Shown here: piece after piece, positions 43,290 to 53,706 of the stretch | Numbering within the stretch: position 1 is the first letter of the stretch | Layout: each line of letters opens with the position of its first letter | From: Tistrella bauzanensis | GTDB lineage: Bacteria; Pseudomonadota; Alphaproteobacteria; Tistrellales; Tistrellaceae | Reading direction: 5' to 3' | Length of the DNA: 64,000 nucleotides | Assembly (NCBI RefSeq): GCF_014636235.1 | Contig: NZ_BMDZ01000002.1 | Location: 97,385-161,384, forward strand | Made by a program: the position numbers and the translations under genes | The notes under the pieces: generated by a model | The model's database searches: none | What the model was told of the DNA's origin: nothing | The model's input: only the letters and a program-made list of their open reading frames with translations

Positions 43290-43810
43290 CCGGCAATCGG
43301 GTGATCTTCAGCTGGTTCGGCATGAACCGGGCGCCGGATGGCCCCTCACGTCAGCAGCCGCACGACCTGCATCTGCGCATCGCCGACGCCGACCCGGCCG
43401 CCTATCTCGCGGCCTATCGGGCCGTGGGGGCACCACATGGCTGGTCGCGACGTCTGGACCTGGCGCCTGAGGCCCTGCGCACGATCCTGGCCCGGCCGGG
43501 ACGGCGGGTGATCCTGGCCGAGGACGGCAATGGCACGGTGCTTGGCTTCGTCGAACTCGATCTCGCCCACGGCACGCCGGAGGCACCGGCTGCCGAGATC
43601 GTGCATTTCGGCCTGGCCCCCGCCGCACAAGGCCGCGGCTGGGGAGCGTTCCTGCTCGATCACGCCATCCGCCACGCCTTCGCTGCCGGCTGCGGCAGCG
43701 TCGTGCTGCACACCGACGACACCGACCACCCGCGTGCCTTCGCCACCTACCTGAAGGCCGGCTTCCACCTGTTGCGGGTGACGACCGCCGAGCCGGACGA
43801 CTGGAATTGA
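43286..43810 (+). CDS. GNAT family N-acetyltransferase
   Basis: A 174-residue acetyl-CoA-dependent acetyltransferase. The acetyl-CoA site is IVHFGLAPAAQGRGWGAFLL, with QGRGWG the pyrophosphate-binding turn, preceded by VILAEDGNGTVLGFVELDLA and followed by VVLHTDDTDHPRAFATYLKA. The acceptor is unknown. It is translationally coupled (ATGA) to the COG0523 GTPase, so it may modify a metal-handling component or simply be co-transcribed. Confidence 0.87.
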   Translation: MTGNRVIFSWFGMNRAPDGPSRQQPHDLHLRIADADPAAYLAAYRAVGAPHGWSRRLDLAPEALRTILARPGRRVILAEDGNGTVLGFVELDLAHGTPEAPAAEIVHFGLAPAAQGRGWGAFLLDHAIRHAFAAGCGSVVLHTDDTDHPRAFATYLKAGFHLLRVTTAEPDDWN

Positions 43811-43871
43811 GGGCAATCCGCCAACGAACCGTGTCGGAACGACATTGCGGCTGCGCCGGCCGCGCCTGCGA

Positions 43872-44561
43872 TCAGAGCGTGAGCCGGCAGCCGGTCCGGG
43901 TCCTCATCACATTCACCTTGTCGACCGCATCGAGCAGCCTGGTCAGATTGCGATAGCTGGTGTCGTCATCGAGAACGGCGATGTCGAACATCCACCGCCC
44001 GCTGACATAATCCTGGTCGATGGTGACCGGCTCCGCGACTGGCGGATGCGCGATCAGGTCGACGGCGGGGCTGGCGCCGAGATCCGCGCGCCAGAGGCCG
44101 ATCGAGGCCTTGTGGTGGCTGATCGAGACGACCAGCCATACCAGCGGGTATGACCGTGTCTGGCTGCGCACCCGCCATTTCATGTCTTCAGCCAGCATCG
44201 TCAGATGGCTGGTCCAGGCGGGATATGCGCCCGAAACCGGCTCAGGGCTGACCAATGCCAGCAATTCCGACGGCAGTGCCGCGGATGGCCCCGTGAACGA
44301 GAAGCGGCCGGGAGAGAGCTGTCCGGGCGTGGTGTACGGCAGCTGGGTCATCGCATAAGCCCAGCTATCGGCCTCCCAGCTCTCGGGGCCCGGGGCCCGG
44401 CTGGCATTGATCCACCCGGCCACCATGCCCGCCATCCCCGGCATGACCGAAAGCGCGCGCGTCATGCGCGGCGTCACCTCACCGGAGGTCAGCACCAGAA
44501 GGCCGCCGATGCCGGACGGTCCGATCTCCAGGGGCGTCAGCCCGCCATGCCTCAAGGCCAT
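43872..44561 (-). CDS. Hypothetical protein
   Basis: Unrecognised 229-residue protein; the start has GGAGG 8 bases upstream. It has no signal peptide. The sequence shows a soluble mixed fold with MRTRTGCRLTL at the C-terminus and strands such as VWLVVSISHHKASIGLWRAD. The middle contains ALPSELLALVSPEPVSGAYP. It is convergent with the GNAT gene and separated from alaS by the alaS terminator. No domain family could be named. Confidence 0.55.
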   Translation of the reverse strand: MALRHGGLTPLEIGPSGIGGLLVLTSGEVTPRMTRALSVMPGMAGMVAGWINASRAPGPESWEADSWAYAMTQLPYTTPGQLSPGRFSFTGPSAALPSELLALVSPEPVSGAYPAWTSHLTMLAEDMKWRVRSQTRSYPLVWLVVSISHHKASIGLWRADLGASPAVDLIAHPPVAEPVTIDQDYVSGRWMFDIAVLDDDTSYRNLTRLLDAVDKVNVMRTRTGCRLTL

Positions 44562-44724
44562 ATAGCTGTCCTCCGTCCGCCGACACGCAGCACACCGCCG
44601 GTGATCGACCTGATTCGCAACGGACCGTCCATCCATGGGCGATACGAACATGAAACATACATCCGAAGGCTGTGGCACCGACAGCCCTATCCCGCGCCCT
44701 CATCCGGTGAACCGGTGGCGGGCA

Positions 44725-44762
44725 GAAAAAACGGGCGGCAGGTCCGATGCCTGCCGCCCGTT
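44725..44762 (-). terminator. Rho-independent terminator of alaS
   Basis: A 13-bp stem (44730-44742 with 44750-44762; arm AACGGGCGGCAGG) and 7-base loop followed on the minus strand by a run of T residues (44725-44730). This is the best intrinsic terminator in the window and lies 28 bases beyond the alaS stop. Confidence 0.9.
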
Positions 44763-44790
44763 CGGACGCTTTCACAATCGCAACAGCCGG

Positions 44791-47451
44791 TCAGCCGGCG
44801 AGTGCGGCCGCCACGGCCTTCACCGCATCGGCGGCCTTGTCGGCCTCAGGGCCACCGGCCTGCGCCAGATCGGGGCGGCCGCCACCGCCCTTGCCGCCAA
44901 TCGCCTCGGCGGCGGCGCGCACAAGATCGACGGCGCTGAACCGGCCGGTCAGGTCGTCAGTGACACCGACCACGACACCAGCCTTGCCGTCATGAACGCC
45001 GACGATCGCGACCACGCCCGAGCCGACCTGTTTCTTCAGCGCATCGGCGACACCGCGCAGCTCCTTGGCCGGCACGCCATCAAGCACGCGGCCGGCAAAG
45101 CGCACGCCGCCGATCTCTTCGATCTGCGCCTCGCCGCCCCCCGATGCGCCACCGGTCGCGATCTCGCGACGCAGCTTCGCAAGCTCGACATCCAGCTTCT
45201 TGCGCTCGTCGAGCAGGCTGGAAATCCGGTCGACCAGATCGCCCGGCGCCACTTTCAGGGTCGCGGAGGCTTCGGCCAGCCGGTCCTGCTGGATTTCCAC
45301 AAAGGCCAGCGCCGCATCGCCGGCCACCGCCTCGATCCGTCGGATACCGGCGGCGACACCGCCCTCGGCCACGATCTTGAACAACCCGATATCGCCGGTG
45401 CGGCTGACATGGGTGCCACCGCAGAGTTCAACCGAGTACGGCATGTTGCGGCCGTCTTCGCCCAGGACCGCGCCCATGTCGACGACCCGGACCTCGTCGC
45501 CATATTTCTCGCCGAACAGCGCCATGGCGCCTTGAGCGATCGCCTCATCCGGGGTCATCAGCCGGGTGCCGACCTCGGCATTGCTGCGGATCAGCCGGTT
45601 GACGTCGGCCTCGATCGCCCTCAGATCCTCACGCGCGATCGGCGTCGGCTGCGAGAAATCGAACCGCAACCGGTCGGGTGCCACCAGCGACCCCTTCTGG
45701 GTGACATGGTCGCCCAGGCGACGACGCAGGGCCGCGTGCAGAAGATGGGTGGCCGAGTGATGGGCGCGCAGCGCATCGCGATGCGCCACATCCACCGCAA
45801 GATGCACGGCCTCGCCCACAGCGATCCGGCCGGCCACGACATGGCCGATATGAACATGCAGATCGCCCAGCTTCTTCGCGGTCTCGGTGACCTCGATATC
45901 CAGCCCGTCGGGCGTGGTGATCCGACCGGTATCGCCCATCTGGCCGCCGCTCTCGCCATAGAACGGGGTCTGGTTGACGATCACCGACACCTTGGCGCCG
46001 GCCTCGGCGGCATCGACCTGCGCGCCATCGACCAGAATCGTCTTGACCACGCCATCGGCGTCGGTCGCACCATAGCCGAGGAATTCGGTGGCACCGGCCG
46101 TGTCGCGGACATCGAACCACACCCGGTCGGTCGCAGCCTCACCGGAGCCCGCCCATGATGCCCGCGCCCGGGCCCGCGCCTCGGCCAGTGCCGCGTTGAA
46201 CCCCTCGGTGTCGACGCCGCGGCCGTCGGCGCGCAGCACGTCCTGGGTCAGATCGAGCGGGAAGCCATAAGTATCATAGAGCTTGAAGGCGACATCACCC
46301 GGCAGCCGCTCGGTCGCGCCAAGGGTCTGGGTGGTTTCCTCAAGCAGCCGCATGCCGCGATCGAGCGTCTGGCGGAAGCGGGTCTCTTCCAGCTTCAGCG
46401 TCTCGGTGATCAGGGCCTGGGCACGGCGCAGTTCGTGATAATGATCGCCCATGGTCTCGATCAGCGCCGGAACCAGACGATACATCAGCGGCTCGGGCAC
46501 ACCCATCTTGTGGGCATGACGCATCGCGCGGCGCATGATCCGGCGCAACACATAGCCGCGGCCTTCATTCGACGGCATCACGCCGTCGGCGATCAGGAAG
46601 CCGGCCGAGCGCAGATGATCGGCGATCACCCGATGCGACATCTTGTAAGGGCCGTCGGTATCGGTGCCGCTGGCCTGGGCCGAGGCGGTGATCAGCCGGC
46701 GGAAGATATCGATGTCGTAATTGTCGTGATGGCCCTGAAGGATCGCGGCGATCCGCTCCAGCCCCATCCCGGTGTCGATCGACGGCCGCGGCAGGTCGAG
46801 GCGGTTGCCCGGTGCCAGTTGCTCGAACTGCATGAACACCAGGTTCCAGATCTCGATGAACCGGTCGCCATCCTCGTCAGGACTGCCGGGGGGACCGCCG
46901 GGGATGCCCTCGCCGTGATCGAAAAAGATCTCGGAGCACGGGCCGCACGGACCGGTGTCGCCCATCGCCCAGAAATTATCGCTGGTGGGGATGCGGATGA
47001 TCCGATCGTCACCAAGCCCGGCAATCTTGCGCCACAGCGCCGCCGCATCGTCGTCGGTGTGGTAGACCGTCACCAGCAGCCGGTCCTTGGGCAGGCCGAA
47101 TTCGCGCGTCACCAGGTTCCAGGCCAGCTCGATCGCCTGTTCCTTGAAGTAATCGCCGAACGAGAAATTGCCCAGCATCTCGAAGAAAGTGTGGTGCCGC
47201 GCCGTATAGCCAACATTGTCCAGGTCGTTGTGCTTGCCACCGGCGCGAACACATTTCTGGGAGCTGGTCGCGCGATCATAGGGCCGCTTTTCGGCGCCGG
47301 TGAAGACGTTCTTGAACTGGACCATGCCAGCATTGGTGAACAACAGCGTCGGGTCGTTCTGCGGCACCAGCGGGCTGGACGCAACGACCTCATGGCCGTT
47401 CTTCGCAAAGAAATCGAGGAAGGTCCGGCGGATCTCGGTCGCGCTGGTCAT
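44791..47451 (-). CDS. alaS: Alanyl-tRNA synthetase
   Basis: Class II aminoacyl-tRNA synthetase, 886 residues (about 875 is typical). The start [20 protein letters not shown] is the normal one. The active-site domain has [20 protein letters not shown], then [16 protein letters not shown]. The editing domain has [13 protein letters not shown] (an HxxxH Zn ligand pair) and later [13 protein letters not shown]. The C-Ala domain follows with [15 protein letters not shown] near the end. All expected domains are complete. It lies between recA and icd, as in many alphaproteobacteria. Confidence 0.97.
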   Translation of the reverse strand: MTSATEIRRTFLDFFAKNGHEVVASSPLVPQNDPTLLFTNAGMVQFKNVFTGAEKRPYDRATSSQKCVRAGGKHNDLDNVGYTARHHTFFEMLGNFSFGDYFKEQAIELAWNLVTREFGLPKDRLLVTVYHTDDDAAALWRKIAGLGDDRIIRIPTSDNFWAMGDTGPCGPCSEIFFDHGEGIPGGPPGSPDEDGDRFIEIWNLVFMQFEQLAPGNRLDLPRPSIDTGMGLERIAAILQGHHDNYDIDIFRRLITASAQASGTDTDGPYKMSHRVIADHLRSAGFLIADGVMPSNEGRGYVLRRIMRRAMRHAHKMGVPEPLMYRLVPALIETMGDHYHELRRAQALITETLKLEETRFRQTLDRGMRLLEETTQTLGATERLPGDVAFKLYDTYGFPLDLTQDVLRADGRGVDTEGFNAALAEARARARASWAGSGEAATDRVWFDVRDTAGATEFLGYGATDADGVVKTILVDGAQVDAAEAGAKVSVIVNQTPFYGESGGQMGDTGRITTPDGLDIEVTETAKKLGDLHVHIGHVVAGRIAVGEAVHLAVDVAHRDALRAHHSATHLLHAALRRRLGDHVTQKGSLVAPDRLRFDFSQPTPIAREDLRAIEADVNRLIRSNAEVGTRLMTPDEAIAQGAMALFGEKYGDEVRVVDMGAVLGEDGRNMPYSVELCGGTHVSRTGDIGLFKIVAEGGVAAGIRRIEAVAGDAALAFVEIQQDRLAEASATLKVAPGDLVDRISSLLDERKKLDVELAKLRREIATGGASGGGEAQIEEIGGVRFAGRVLDGVPAKELRGVADALKKQVGSGVVAIVGVHDGKAGVVVGVTDDLTGRFSAVDLVRAAAEAIGGKGGGGRPDLAQAGGPEADKAADAVKAVAAALAG

Positions 47452-47625
47452 GGTCGAAACGCCATCCCGTGGTTGAACGCAAAGGGGGCCTCGGGCTCTG
47501 GAGTGCCCGGAACGCAGACGAGGGCGAGCGCTCCGCGCGGGTGCCGGGCGTGCAGGTGGTCCATCCGCATCCCACACCCGTCCGAAGGCTCAGCCGCGAA
47601 GGTCCAGCCGTTTTACCTGCGTGTA

Positions 47626-47679
47626 CACCACTTGTCCACGGCGCGTGTACACGGATCGTGGACACCACTCGTCCACGGC
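47626..47679 (-). repeat. Repeated 17-mers and GTGTACAC palindromes between alaS and recA
   Basis: The 17-mer CACCACTTGTCCACGGC (47626-47642) recurs with one change at 47663-47679, and the palindrome GTGTACAC occurs at 47621-47628 and 47645-47652. The array lies in the alaS promoter region and borders the recA terminator. Confidence 0.55.
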
Positions 47680-47700
47680 TGCCGCATCTGCGGCAGCCGT
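47675..47700 (-). terminator. Hairpin terminator after recA
   Basis: A perfect 10-bp stem (47675-47684 with 47691-47700, arm ACGGCTGCCG) and 6-base loop, about 20 bases beyond the recA stop on the minus strand. It has no T-run and overlaps the right copy of the 17-mer repeat. Confidence 0.6.
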
Positions 47701-47720
47701 GCGCGGCCGATGGCGCCGGA

Positions 47721-48684
47721 TCACTCGGCCTCCGGCGCCAGCTTCAGAGCCGTGCCGCCAACCACCGACAACGGGGTCTTATTGGCGCCAAGGCCATAGG
47801 CCTCGCGCACCCGGTTCTCGATATCACGGGCGATGTCGGGGTTGTCGCGCAGGAACGTCTTGGCGTTCTCCCGGCCCTGACCGATGCGCTGCTCGCCATA
47901 GGAATACCAGGAGCCCGCCTTTTCGACGATGCCCTGCTTCACACCCATATCGACCAGCTCGCCGCTCTTCGACACGCCTTCGCCATACATGATGTCGAAT
48001 TCGACCTGCTTGAACGGCGGAGCCACCTTGTTCTTCACCACCTTCACGCGGGTCTGGCTGCCGACCACCTCGTCTTTACACCACGCAGCGCGACCTGGAA
48101 ATCGAGCCGGTCAGCTTGCGCAGCGCCTGGCTCATCAACCGGGCCTGAAGGCCGACATGGCTGTCGCCCATCTCGCCTTCCAGCTCGGCCTTCGGTGTCA
48201 GGGCCGCGACGCTGTCGATGACCAGAACGTCGATCGCGTTCGACCGCACCAGCGTATCGGCGATTTCAAGCGCCTGCTCGCCGGTATCGGGCTGGCTGAT
48301 GATCAACTCGTCGATGTTGACGCCCAGCTTGCGGGCATAGGACGGGTCCAGCGCATGTTCCGCATCCACGAAGGCGCAGGTGCCGCCGCCGCGCTGCGCC
48401 TCGGCGATCGCGTGAAGGGCGAGCGTCGTCTTGCCTGAACTTTCAGGACCGTAAACCTCGACGACCCGGCCGCGCGGATAACCGCCGACGCCGAGTGCGA
48501 TATCGAGTGCGAGCGATCCCGTGGGCACGACATCCACGTCGACCAGCTCCTGCTGGCCGAGCTTCATGACCGAGCCCTTGCCGAACGCACGCTCGATCTG
48601 ACCGAGCGCCGCTTCGAGTGCCTTCTGCTTGTCCATCTCGTCCTTGCCTATCAGGCGCAGTTCGGTTTGAACCATGGGCACCAT
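47721..48684 (-). pseudogene. recA: Disrupted recA (recombinase A), two frames, L2 loop missing
   Basis: The N-terminal part from [11 protein letters not shown] (GAGAGG 7 bases upstream) is normal Rec[21 protein letters not shown] is Walker A, then [13 protein letters not shown] and [19 protein letters not shown]. It reads to SISRSRCVV and stops at 48076. The C-terminal part resumes in another frame as [17 protein letters not shown] and continues normally to the end. About 42-44 residues are absent, including NQIRMKIG and the L2 loop NPETTTGGNALKFYAS that contacts DNA. I estimate a 125-131 bp deletion, not a multiple of three. As it stands no functional RecA could be made; an assembly or sequencing error must be excluded. 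Confidence 0.85.
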
Positions 48685-48748
48685 GGCCACGCCTCTCTTG
48701 TTCCACAGGCGCTCAACCGATGCAAGCACCGCCGCTTGCCATCACTAT

Positions 48749-48763
48749 GTACTCATTTTGTTC
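48749..48763 (-). promoter_or_regulatory. LexA/SOS box upstream of recA
   Basis: GTACTCATTTTGTTC matches the alphaproteobacterial SOS consensus GTTC-N7-GTTC with one mismatch, 65 bases upstream of the recA start codon. This fits normal SOS control even though the gene is broken. Confidence 0.6.
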
Positions 48764-49088
48764 TGGCGCGCAAGAGCCGCGTGCGGATAAACCGGCCCCT
48801 GATCGCTGACCGTGCCCTTGCCCCGTCAATCGCAATTTCCGGCTGTGGCTCAACCCATGAACCCGGTGGGTCGCGTCCCGGCCCGCCGCCCTGCGGCACC
48901 CTCTCGTGACATCCGCCGTCCTGCTTCTGTCACAGCTTTGTCCGTGTCGCGGCCGCGGCGACTGAGAGCATCATCCGTACCGAGGGGCGGGTCGCAGTCG
49001 GTTCAGTAGAGGATCGATCCGGTCGAGGGACCGCGGGCCGCCCCGCGGATTTGCATCGGACGGCGGACGGGAACAGGAGGGTCATGTG
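48764..49088. other. Intergenic region upstream of recA and the small secreted-protein gene
   Basis: About 325 bases with no convincing gene. It should hold the promoter of the plus-strand gene at 49089; AGGAGG lies 8 bases before its ATG. No structured RNA was recognised. Confidence 0.35.
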
Positions 49089-49574
49089 ATGACCGACAGC
49101 AGCGCGAAACGGATGGACAGTCTGCTCGCCATGGCCTTGGCGATCGCCTGTGCCGGCGCAGTGGCAACCATCACCCCGGCACTGGCAGAAGATCCGATGG
49201 AGCGCCCCGGCCCTGTCGATGCTCAGACACTGGAAGCCGCGCCCGAAACCGACCCCGGGACCAATCAGCCGGTGCCGTTGCGCAACTCCCTGCCCGGCAC
49301 CGCCGAGGAAAGAGTACGCTTCGAACAGGCGGCCGGGTCCGAGATCCAGCGGTGGGATGCCGAGGTGTCGCTGCGGGTTCGTGAACTGCAGCTTGCGGAT
49401 GACTACGGCTCGAATCGCGCCCGCACTGAATTGACCAAATCGTGGGAAGACGTCACCCAGCGCTATCAGGAACTGCAGGCGGCACCCGATCGGCGGTTTG
49501 ACGAGAAGAAAGAGGCCTTCCTCACCGCCTGGAGCAATTTTGAAGAGACCTGGCGGCGGACCCGCGCGACCTGA
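49089..49574 (+). CDS. Small secreted alpha-helical protein of unknown function
   Basis: A 161-residue exported protein with a good ribosome site. Residues 10-33 form a signal peptide (LLAMALAIACAGAVATITPA, cut near ALAED). The mature part starts with an acidic, Pro-rich region and ends in two helices rich in Glu, Arg and Gln (EERVRFEQAAGSEIQRWDAE, and SWEDVTQRYQELQAAPDRRF), which look like a coiled coil. No enzymatic motif is evident. It is transcribed away from the recA promoter and is convergent with cckA. Confidence 0.6.
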   Translation: MTDSSAKRMDSLLAMALAIACAGAVATITPALAEDPMERPGPVDAQTLEAAPETDPGTNQPVPLRNSLPGTAEERVRFEQAAGSEIQRWDAEVSLRVRELQLADDYGSNRARTELTKSWEDVTQRYQELQAAPDRRFDEKKEAFLTAWSNFEETWRRTRAT

Positions 49575-49720
49575 GGCGCCGGTCCCTCGCCAGCCGACGC
49601 CGGAGCGGTTTCGCGCCGCGCATCCCGTCCCCTCCCCGCAGCCGATACGGCTCCGGCGTCACCCCGTCCATCGTCCGCTCATCATCATGCCCGGCATTCG
49701 GCATCTGCAATCTGTAGCGG

Positions 49721-51697
49721 TTATTCGACGGCCTCGTCCATGGCATCGCGCACCGTCTGAACCAACTGCTTCAGATTGAACGGCTTTGGCAGGAAACGCA
49801 CATTCGGGTCGTCGCCCAGACGGCGCCGGAAGGTGTCTTCGGCATAGCCCGAGATGAACACGATCGAGATGCCCGGCAGCCGCTCGCGGACCTTCTCGGC
49901 CAGGGTCGGCCCGTCCATGCCCGGCATGACCACATCCGTCACCATGACGTCGATACCGGCCTCGACCAGTTCATCCAGGCGAGCGGCCGCGGCATCGGCA
50001 CTTTCGGCCTCTTCCACGGTGAAGCCGCGCTGGCGCAGCGCCCGGGCGGCAAAGGCACGCACCGGCGCTTCATCTTCCACGAACAGAACACGTCCACCGG
50101 TCTCGCCGATATCGGACCGGCGCGCCACCGGTGCCTCGGGCGCCAGATCGATCTCCAGACCGGTGGTCTCGACCTCGGTATGGCGTGGCAGAAGAATGCG
50201 GAACGCCGTGCCCCGCCCCGGCTCGCTGCGCACGAACAGGAAGCCGCCGGTCTGCCGCACGATGCCATAGGCCGTGGCGAGCCCCAGCCCGGTGCCCTGC
50301 CCGGCCGCCTTGGTGGTGAAGAACGGCTCGAAAATCTTGGGCAGAATATCGCGCGGGATACCCGATCCGGTGTCGCGCAGTTCGACCATCACATAGTCGC
50401 CGGTCGGCACCCGCTCGCGCCCGCCCGCCATCATCCAGTCACGATCCATCGCCAGCGTGTCCTCGCTGGCGAAATTGCGGGTGGCGACCGAGAGCTGCCC
50501 GCCGCTCGGCATCGCATCGCGGGCATTGACCGCCAGGTTGATGATCACCTGTTCAAGCTGGCCCTGATCGACCCGGACCGGCGCCAGATCGCGGCCGTGA
50601 TGCACGTCCAGCACGATCGCCTCGCCCAGAAGCCGGCGCAGCAGATGGGTCAGTTCGGCCAGAACGTCGGTGATGTCCAGCACACGTGGCTGCAATGTCT
50701 GCTGGCGCGAGAAGGCGAGCAACTGACGCACGAGATTGGCGGCACGGTTGGCGTTCTGCTTGATCTGCATGACGTCGGCGAAGGATGCGTCACCGGGTGG
50801 ATGCCGCATCAGCAACAGGTCGCAGAAGCCGATCATCGCCGTCAGCAGATTGTTGAAATCATGGGCGACGCCGCCCGCCAACTGCCCCACCGCCTGCATC
50901 TTCTGCGACTGCGCGAACTGGACCTCAAGTTCCTTGCGCTCGGTGACGTCGATCACATGGACCAGCGCCGCCGTCATGCGTTCCTCATCGGCACGTCGCA
51001 GCAGCAGCGAGGCCACCCGGTCGGGCCGCTGGCGGAAAGAGACCTCGATCGGCACCCCCGGGCGCTCAGTGCCCCTGAACACCCCGTCCAGCGCCTCGGC
51101 CAGCGCGAACCGCCGGTCGGCCACGATCAGCTCGGCAAGGGTCTGGTCCGGCTCCAATGCCTCTTCGCCCGCCAGCCGGGCCAGGGCCGCGTTGCCGGCA
51201 ATGATGCCACCACGATCGTCGACCAGCGCGATGCCGATCGGTGCCAGATCGAACAGCCGGCGAAACCGGATCTCGTTGGTATCCTGCGGCATGACATCGA
51301 GGTCGAGCCGGCCTTCGGGCAGTGCCTCGGCCAGGGCCGGCGGCCCGTCCTCCATCACCAGCCGGGGCATCACACCTGGCTGATCGTCGGATGGCTCCCG
51401 TCGGGATGCCTCCGGCAGCCCGGTGCCAGGCATCGCCGCGACGACCGCGGATGCCGGCACCCACGCGGCCGCGACGTCACCCGACGCCATCGCCAGCATG
51501 CAACTGCGCGCCAGCCGCGTGCCGGCCAGGATGATCAGCAACAGGCCCGCAGCGATGACCACAGCCGCGGGGACGACCGCCACCATGCCCCCCAGCACAC
51601 TTCCGGCACCGCCCGCAACCGCCGCGATGCCGGCGATTCCGAGAACAAGATCGCGCATCAGTGCCGTCGCTGCCGCTTTCATGCTGTCGCTCGCCAT
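49721..51697 (-). CDS. cckA: CckA-type hybrid histidine kinase
   Basis: Hybrid sensor kinase of the CtrA cell-cycle/motility phosphorelay, 658 residues. Two membrane helices lie near residues 15-60, then a PAS domain around [20 protein letters not shown]. The phosphoacceptor H279 is in [17 protein letters not shown]. The ATPase domain has [16 protein letters not shown] and [21 protein letters not shown] receiver domain at the C-terminus ([18 protein letters not shown]) has D588 in [14 protein letters not shown]. The gene lies downstream of flhB in the same direction, the arrangement seen in many alphaproteobacteria. The signal is unknown. Confidence 0.9.
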   Translation of the reverse strand: MASDSMKAAATALMRDLVLGIAGIAAVAGGAGSVLGGMVAVVPAAVVIAAGLLLIILAGTRLARSCMLAMASGDVAAAWVPASAVVAAMPGTGLPEASRREPSDDQPGVMPRLVMEDGPPALAEALPEGRLDLDVMPQDTNEIRFRRLFDLAPIGIALVDDRGGIIAGNAALARLAGEEALEPDQTLAELIVADRRFALAEALDGVFRGTERPGVPIEVSFRQRPDRVASLLLRRADEERMTAALVHVIDVTERKELEVQFAQSQKMQAVGQLAGGVAHDFNNLLTAMIGFCDLLLMRHPPGDASFADVMQIKQNANRAANLVRQLLAFSRQQTLQPRVLDITDVLAELTHLLRRLLGEAIVLDVHHGRDLAPVRVDQGQLEQVIINLAVNARDAMPSGGQLSVATRNFASEDTLAMDRDWMMAGGRERVPTGDYVMVELRDTGSGIPRDILPKIFEPFFTTKAAGQGTGLGLATAYGIVRQTGGFLFVRSEPGRGTAFRILLPRHTEVETTGLEIDLAPEAPVARRSDIGETGGRVLFVEDEAPVRAFAARALRQRGFTVEEAESADAAAARLDELVEAGIDVMVTDVVMPGMDGPTLAEKVRERLPGISIVFISGYAEDTFRRRLGDDPNVRFLPKPFNLKQLVQTVRDAMDEAVE

Positions 51698-51786
51698 GCC
51701 GGTCCCGACCCCGATCCGCTTCCGTCTGCCATCACGCCGCCATCTGCTCGCATGGCGCCGGCCGCCACATCATGCCACGAAGACGC

Positions 51787-52866
51787 TCATCCGCGCACCC
51801 GTCGGCCTTTCGCCCGGAATACATAGCCGATCACTTCCGCCACCGCCTGATAATGCTCGAACGGAATTTCGCGATCGATCTGGGCGGTATCCCACAAGGC
51901 CCGTGCCAGCGGCGGATTTTCCACCACCGCCACGCCGCTTTCCAGCGCCAGATCACGGATGCGGAAGGCAACCGCGTCCACGCCCATGGCCACCACCACC
52001 GGCGCCGGCATTTTGGGCGGATCGTATTTCAGGGCAACCGCAAAATGCGTGGGGTTGGTGATGACAACGTCCGCGGTCGGCACCGCCGCCATCATCCGCT
52101 TGCGGGCGCGTTCCATGCGGATCTGCCGCAGCCGCGACTTGATGATCGGATCACCTTCGCTCTGCTTCATCTCGTCGCGAACCTCGCGCTGAGACATCTT
52201 CATCTTCTTCATGAACTCAAAGCGCTGGAAGGCGTAGTCGGCGGCGCCCACCACACTCATCACGCAGGCTGCCGCCATCACGATGACGAAGGCGTCATCG
52301 GCGATGCGCTCGATCAGCGTGATCGGGGCCTCGCGTGCCACCAAGTCCAGATCGTCCAGCCGCGGTCGCGCCACCAGCCAGGAGACGCCGGCAACAATCA
52401 GCAGTTTGATCAACCCTTTCAGGAATTCCACCAGGGCTTTGGCCGAGAACTGCCGCTTCAGCCCGCCGATCAGCGAAATCTTGCTGAGCGACGGCTTCAG
52501 CGATTCCGCCGACACCGTGCCCCCGCGCTGTGCCAGCCCCGAGGCCAGGGCTGCAACCATGAACACCAGCACCGGCAGCATCAGCCAGAGCAGCATCTGC
52601 AGGGCCAGCTCGCGCAGCAGCCTGCCGATGGCGCCCGGGTCCATCGGTACCCTGTCGACACCGGCGTAAAGGGTCTTCAGGCCAACCCCGATGTCGCGCA
52701 CGACCGCCGGCAGAACCGCGGCGATGACGATGGTGATGGCCACCAGCATCAGCCAGTGATTGATTTCCTGACTATAGGTGACCTCGCCCTTCTTGCGAGC
52801 GTCCTCCAGCTTTTTCGGCGTTGGTTCTTCGGTTTTTTGGCTGTCGTCTTCGCTTTGCTCGCTCAT
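51787..52866 (-). CDS. flhB: Flagellar export switch protein FlhB
   Basis: Inner-membrane component of the flagellar type III export gate, 359 residues. The N-terminal cytoplasmic start is EKTEEPTPKKLEDARKKGEV, four hydrophobic segments follow, and the cytoplasmic domain carries the autocleavage motif N271-P-T-H274 in VVITNPTHFAVALKY. Cleavage there lets export switch from rod/hook to filament proteins. It overlaps no neighbour but lies 9 bases downstream of fliR, in the same operon (fliE, fliQ, fliR, flhB on minus). Confidence 0.96.
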   Translation of the reverse strand: MSEQSEDDSQKTEEPTPKKLEDARKKGEVTYSQEINHWLMLVAITIVIAAVLPAVVRDIGVGLKTLYAGVDRVPMDPGAIGRLLRELALQMLLWLMLPVLVFMVAALASGLAQRGGTVSAESLKPSLSKISLIGGLKRQFSAKALVEFLKGLIKLLIVAGVSWLVARPRLDDLDLVAREAPITLIERIADDAFVIVMAAACVMSVVGAADYAFQRFEFMKKMKMSQREVRDEMKQSEGDPIIKSRLRQIRMERARKRMMAAVPTADVVITNPTHFAVALKYDPPKMPAPVVVAMGVDAVAFRIRDLALESGVAVVENPPLARALWDTAQIDREIPFEHYQAVAEVIGYVFRAKGRRVRG

Positions 52867-52875
52867 TCACCCACC

Positions 52876-53628
52876 CTACGGCACCATGCTGTCGAGCCGC
52901 ATACCGAACCGGTCCAGCCAGACCAGCATGGCAGCCGACAGGGTGATTGCAAGGATGCTCAGCCCGATCAGCATCTGAATAGGGATGGCGATGAAGAACA
53001 CCTGGATGGTCGGCATCAGGCGCGCCAGAAGACCCAGCGCCACCTGGAACAACGTGCCCACCAGCAGCAGCGGTGCGGCGACCTGAGTGGCCAGCACGAA
53101 GGCCGCGTCGAGCAGGCGCCCGAGCAACTGGGCCGCATCGCCCAACGGCAGGGCCTCGCCGACCGGAAACACCCGATAGCTCTGCGCCACCGCATCCAGC
53201 ATCATCAGATGCATGCCGCTTCCAAACAGCAGCACCAGCGCCAGTGCCGACAGGAAATTGCCCGGCAGTGCCCCCTGGGCCTGCTGATTGGGATCGTACA
53301 TCATTGCGGTGGCGAGGCCCGACTGCATGGCGATGACCACACCGGCGGTATGCAGTGCCGACACCATGAAGCGCAGCATCGTGCCCAGCATCGCGCCGAT
53401 CATGGTTTCAATCGCCACCAGCCGTACTATCTCGGCCGGTTGGTCCGGCGTGGCCGGGATCTCATTTCCGATCGTGGGCGCCAGCGCCACCGACAGCAGA
53501 ATGGCCAGAACCAGCCGGATGCGGGTCGAAACCGTCGCCTCGCCGATGCCGGGCATCAGGGTGAGCGCCGCCCCCAGCCGCAGGAAGACCAGCATCACCG
53601 AGAACAGCTCGATCTGCATCTCCGGCAT
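52876..53628 (-). CDS. fliR: Flagellar export gate protein FliR
   Basis: Polytopic membrane protein of 250 residues that forms the export gate with FliP and FliQ. Characteristic segments are MPGIGEATVSTRIRLVLAIL, IGAMLGTMLRFMVSALHTAG and SGLATAMMYDPNQQAQGALP, with many hydrophobic helices. Spacing to flhB is 9 bases. The start is MPEMQIELF. Confidence 0.95.
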   Translation of the reverse strand: MPEMQIELFSVMLVFLRLGAALTLMPGIGEATVSTRIRLVLAILLSVALAPTIGNEIPATPDQPAEIVRLVAIETMIGAMLGTMLRFMVSALHTAGVVIAMQSGLATAMMYDPNQQAQGALPGNFLSALALVLLFGSGMHLMMLDAVAQSYRVFPVGEALPLGDAAQLLGRLLDAAFVLATQVAAPLLLVGTLFQVALGLLARLMPTIQVFFIAIPIQMLIGLSILAITLSAAMLVWLDRFGMRLDSMVP

Positions 53629-53706
53629 GTGGCGTGTCTGGCTCCCGCTTCAGGTCGGTCATGCCGGCCCGCCAGCCGACGGGACGGCACCATCAATCCT
53701 GGCCGA

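Noticed and set aside
47721..48684. recA interrupted by an intein or intron
   Set aside because: The gene is shorter than normal, not longer; no insertion is present between the two halves.
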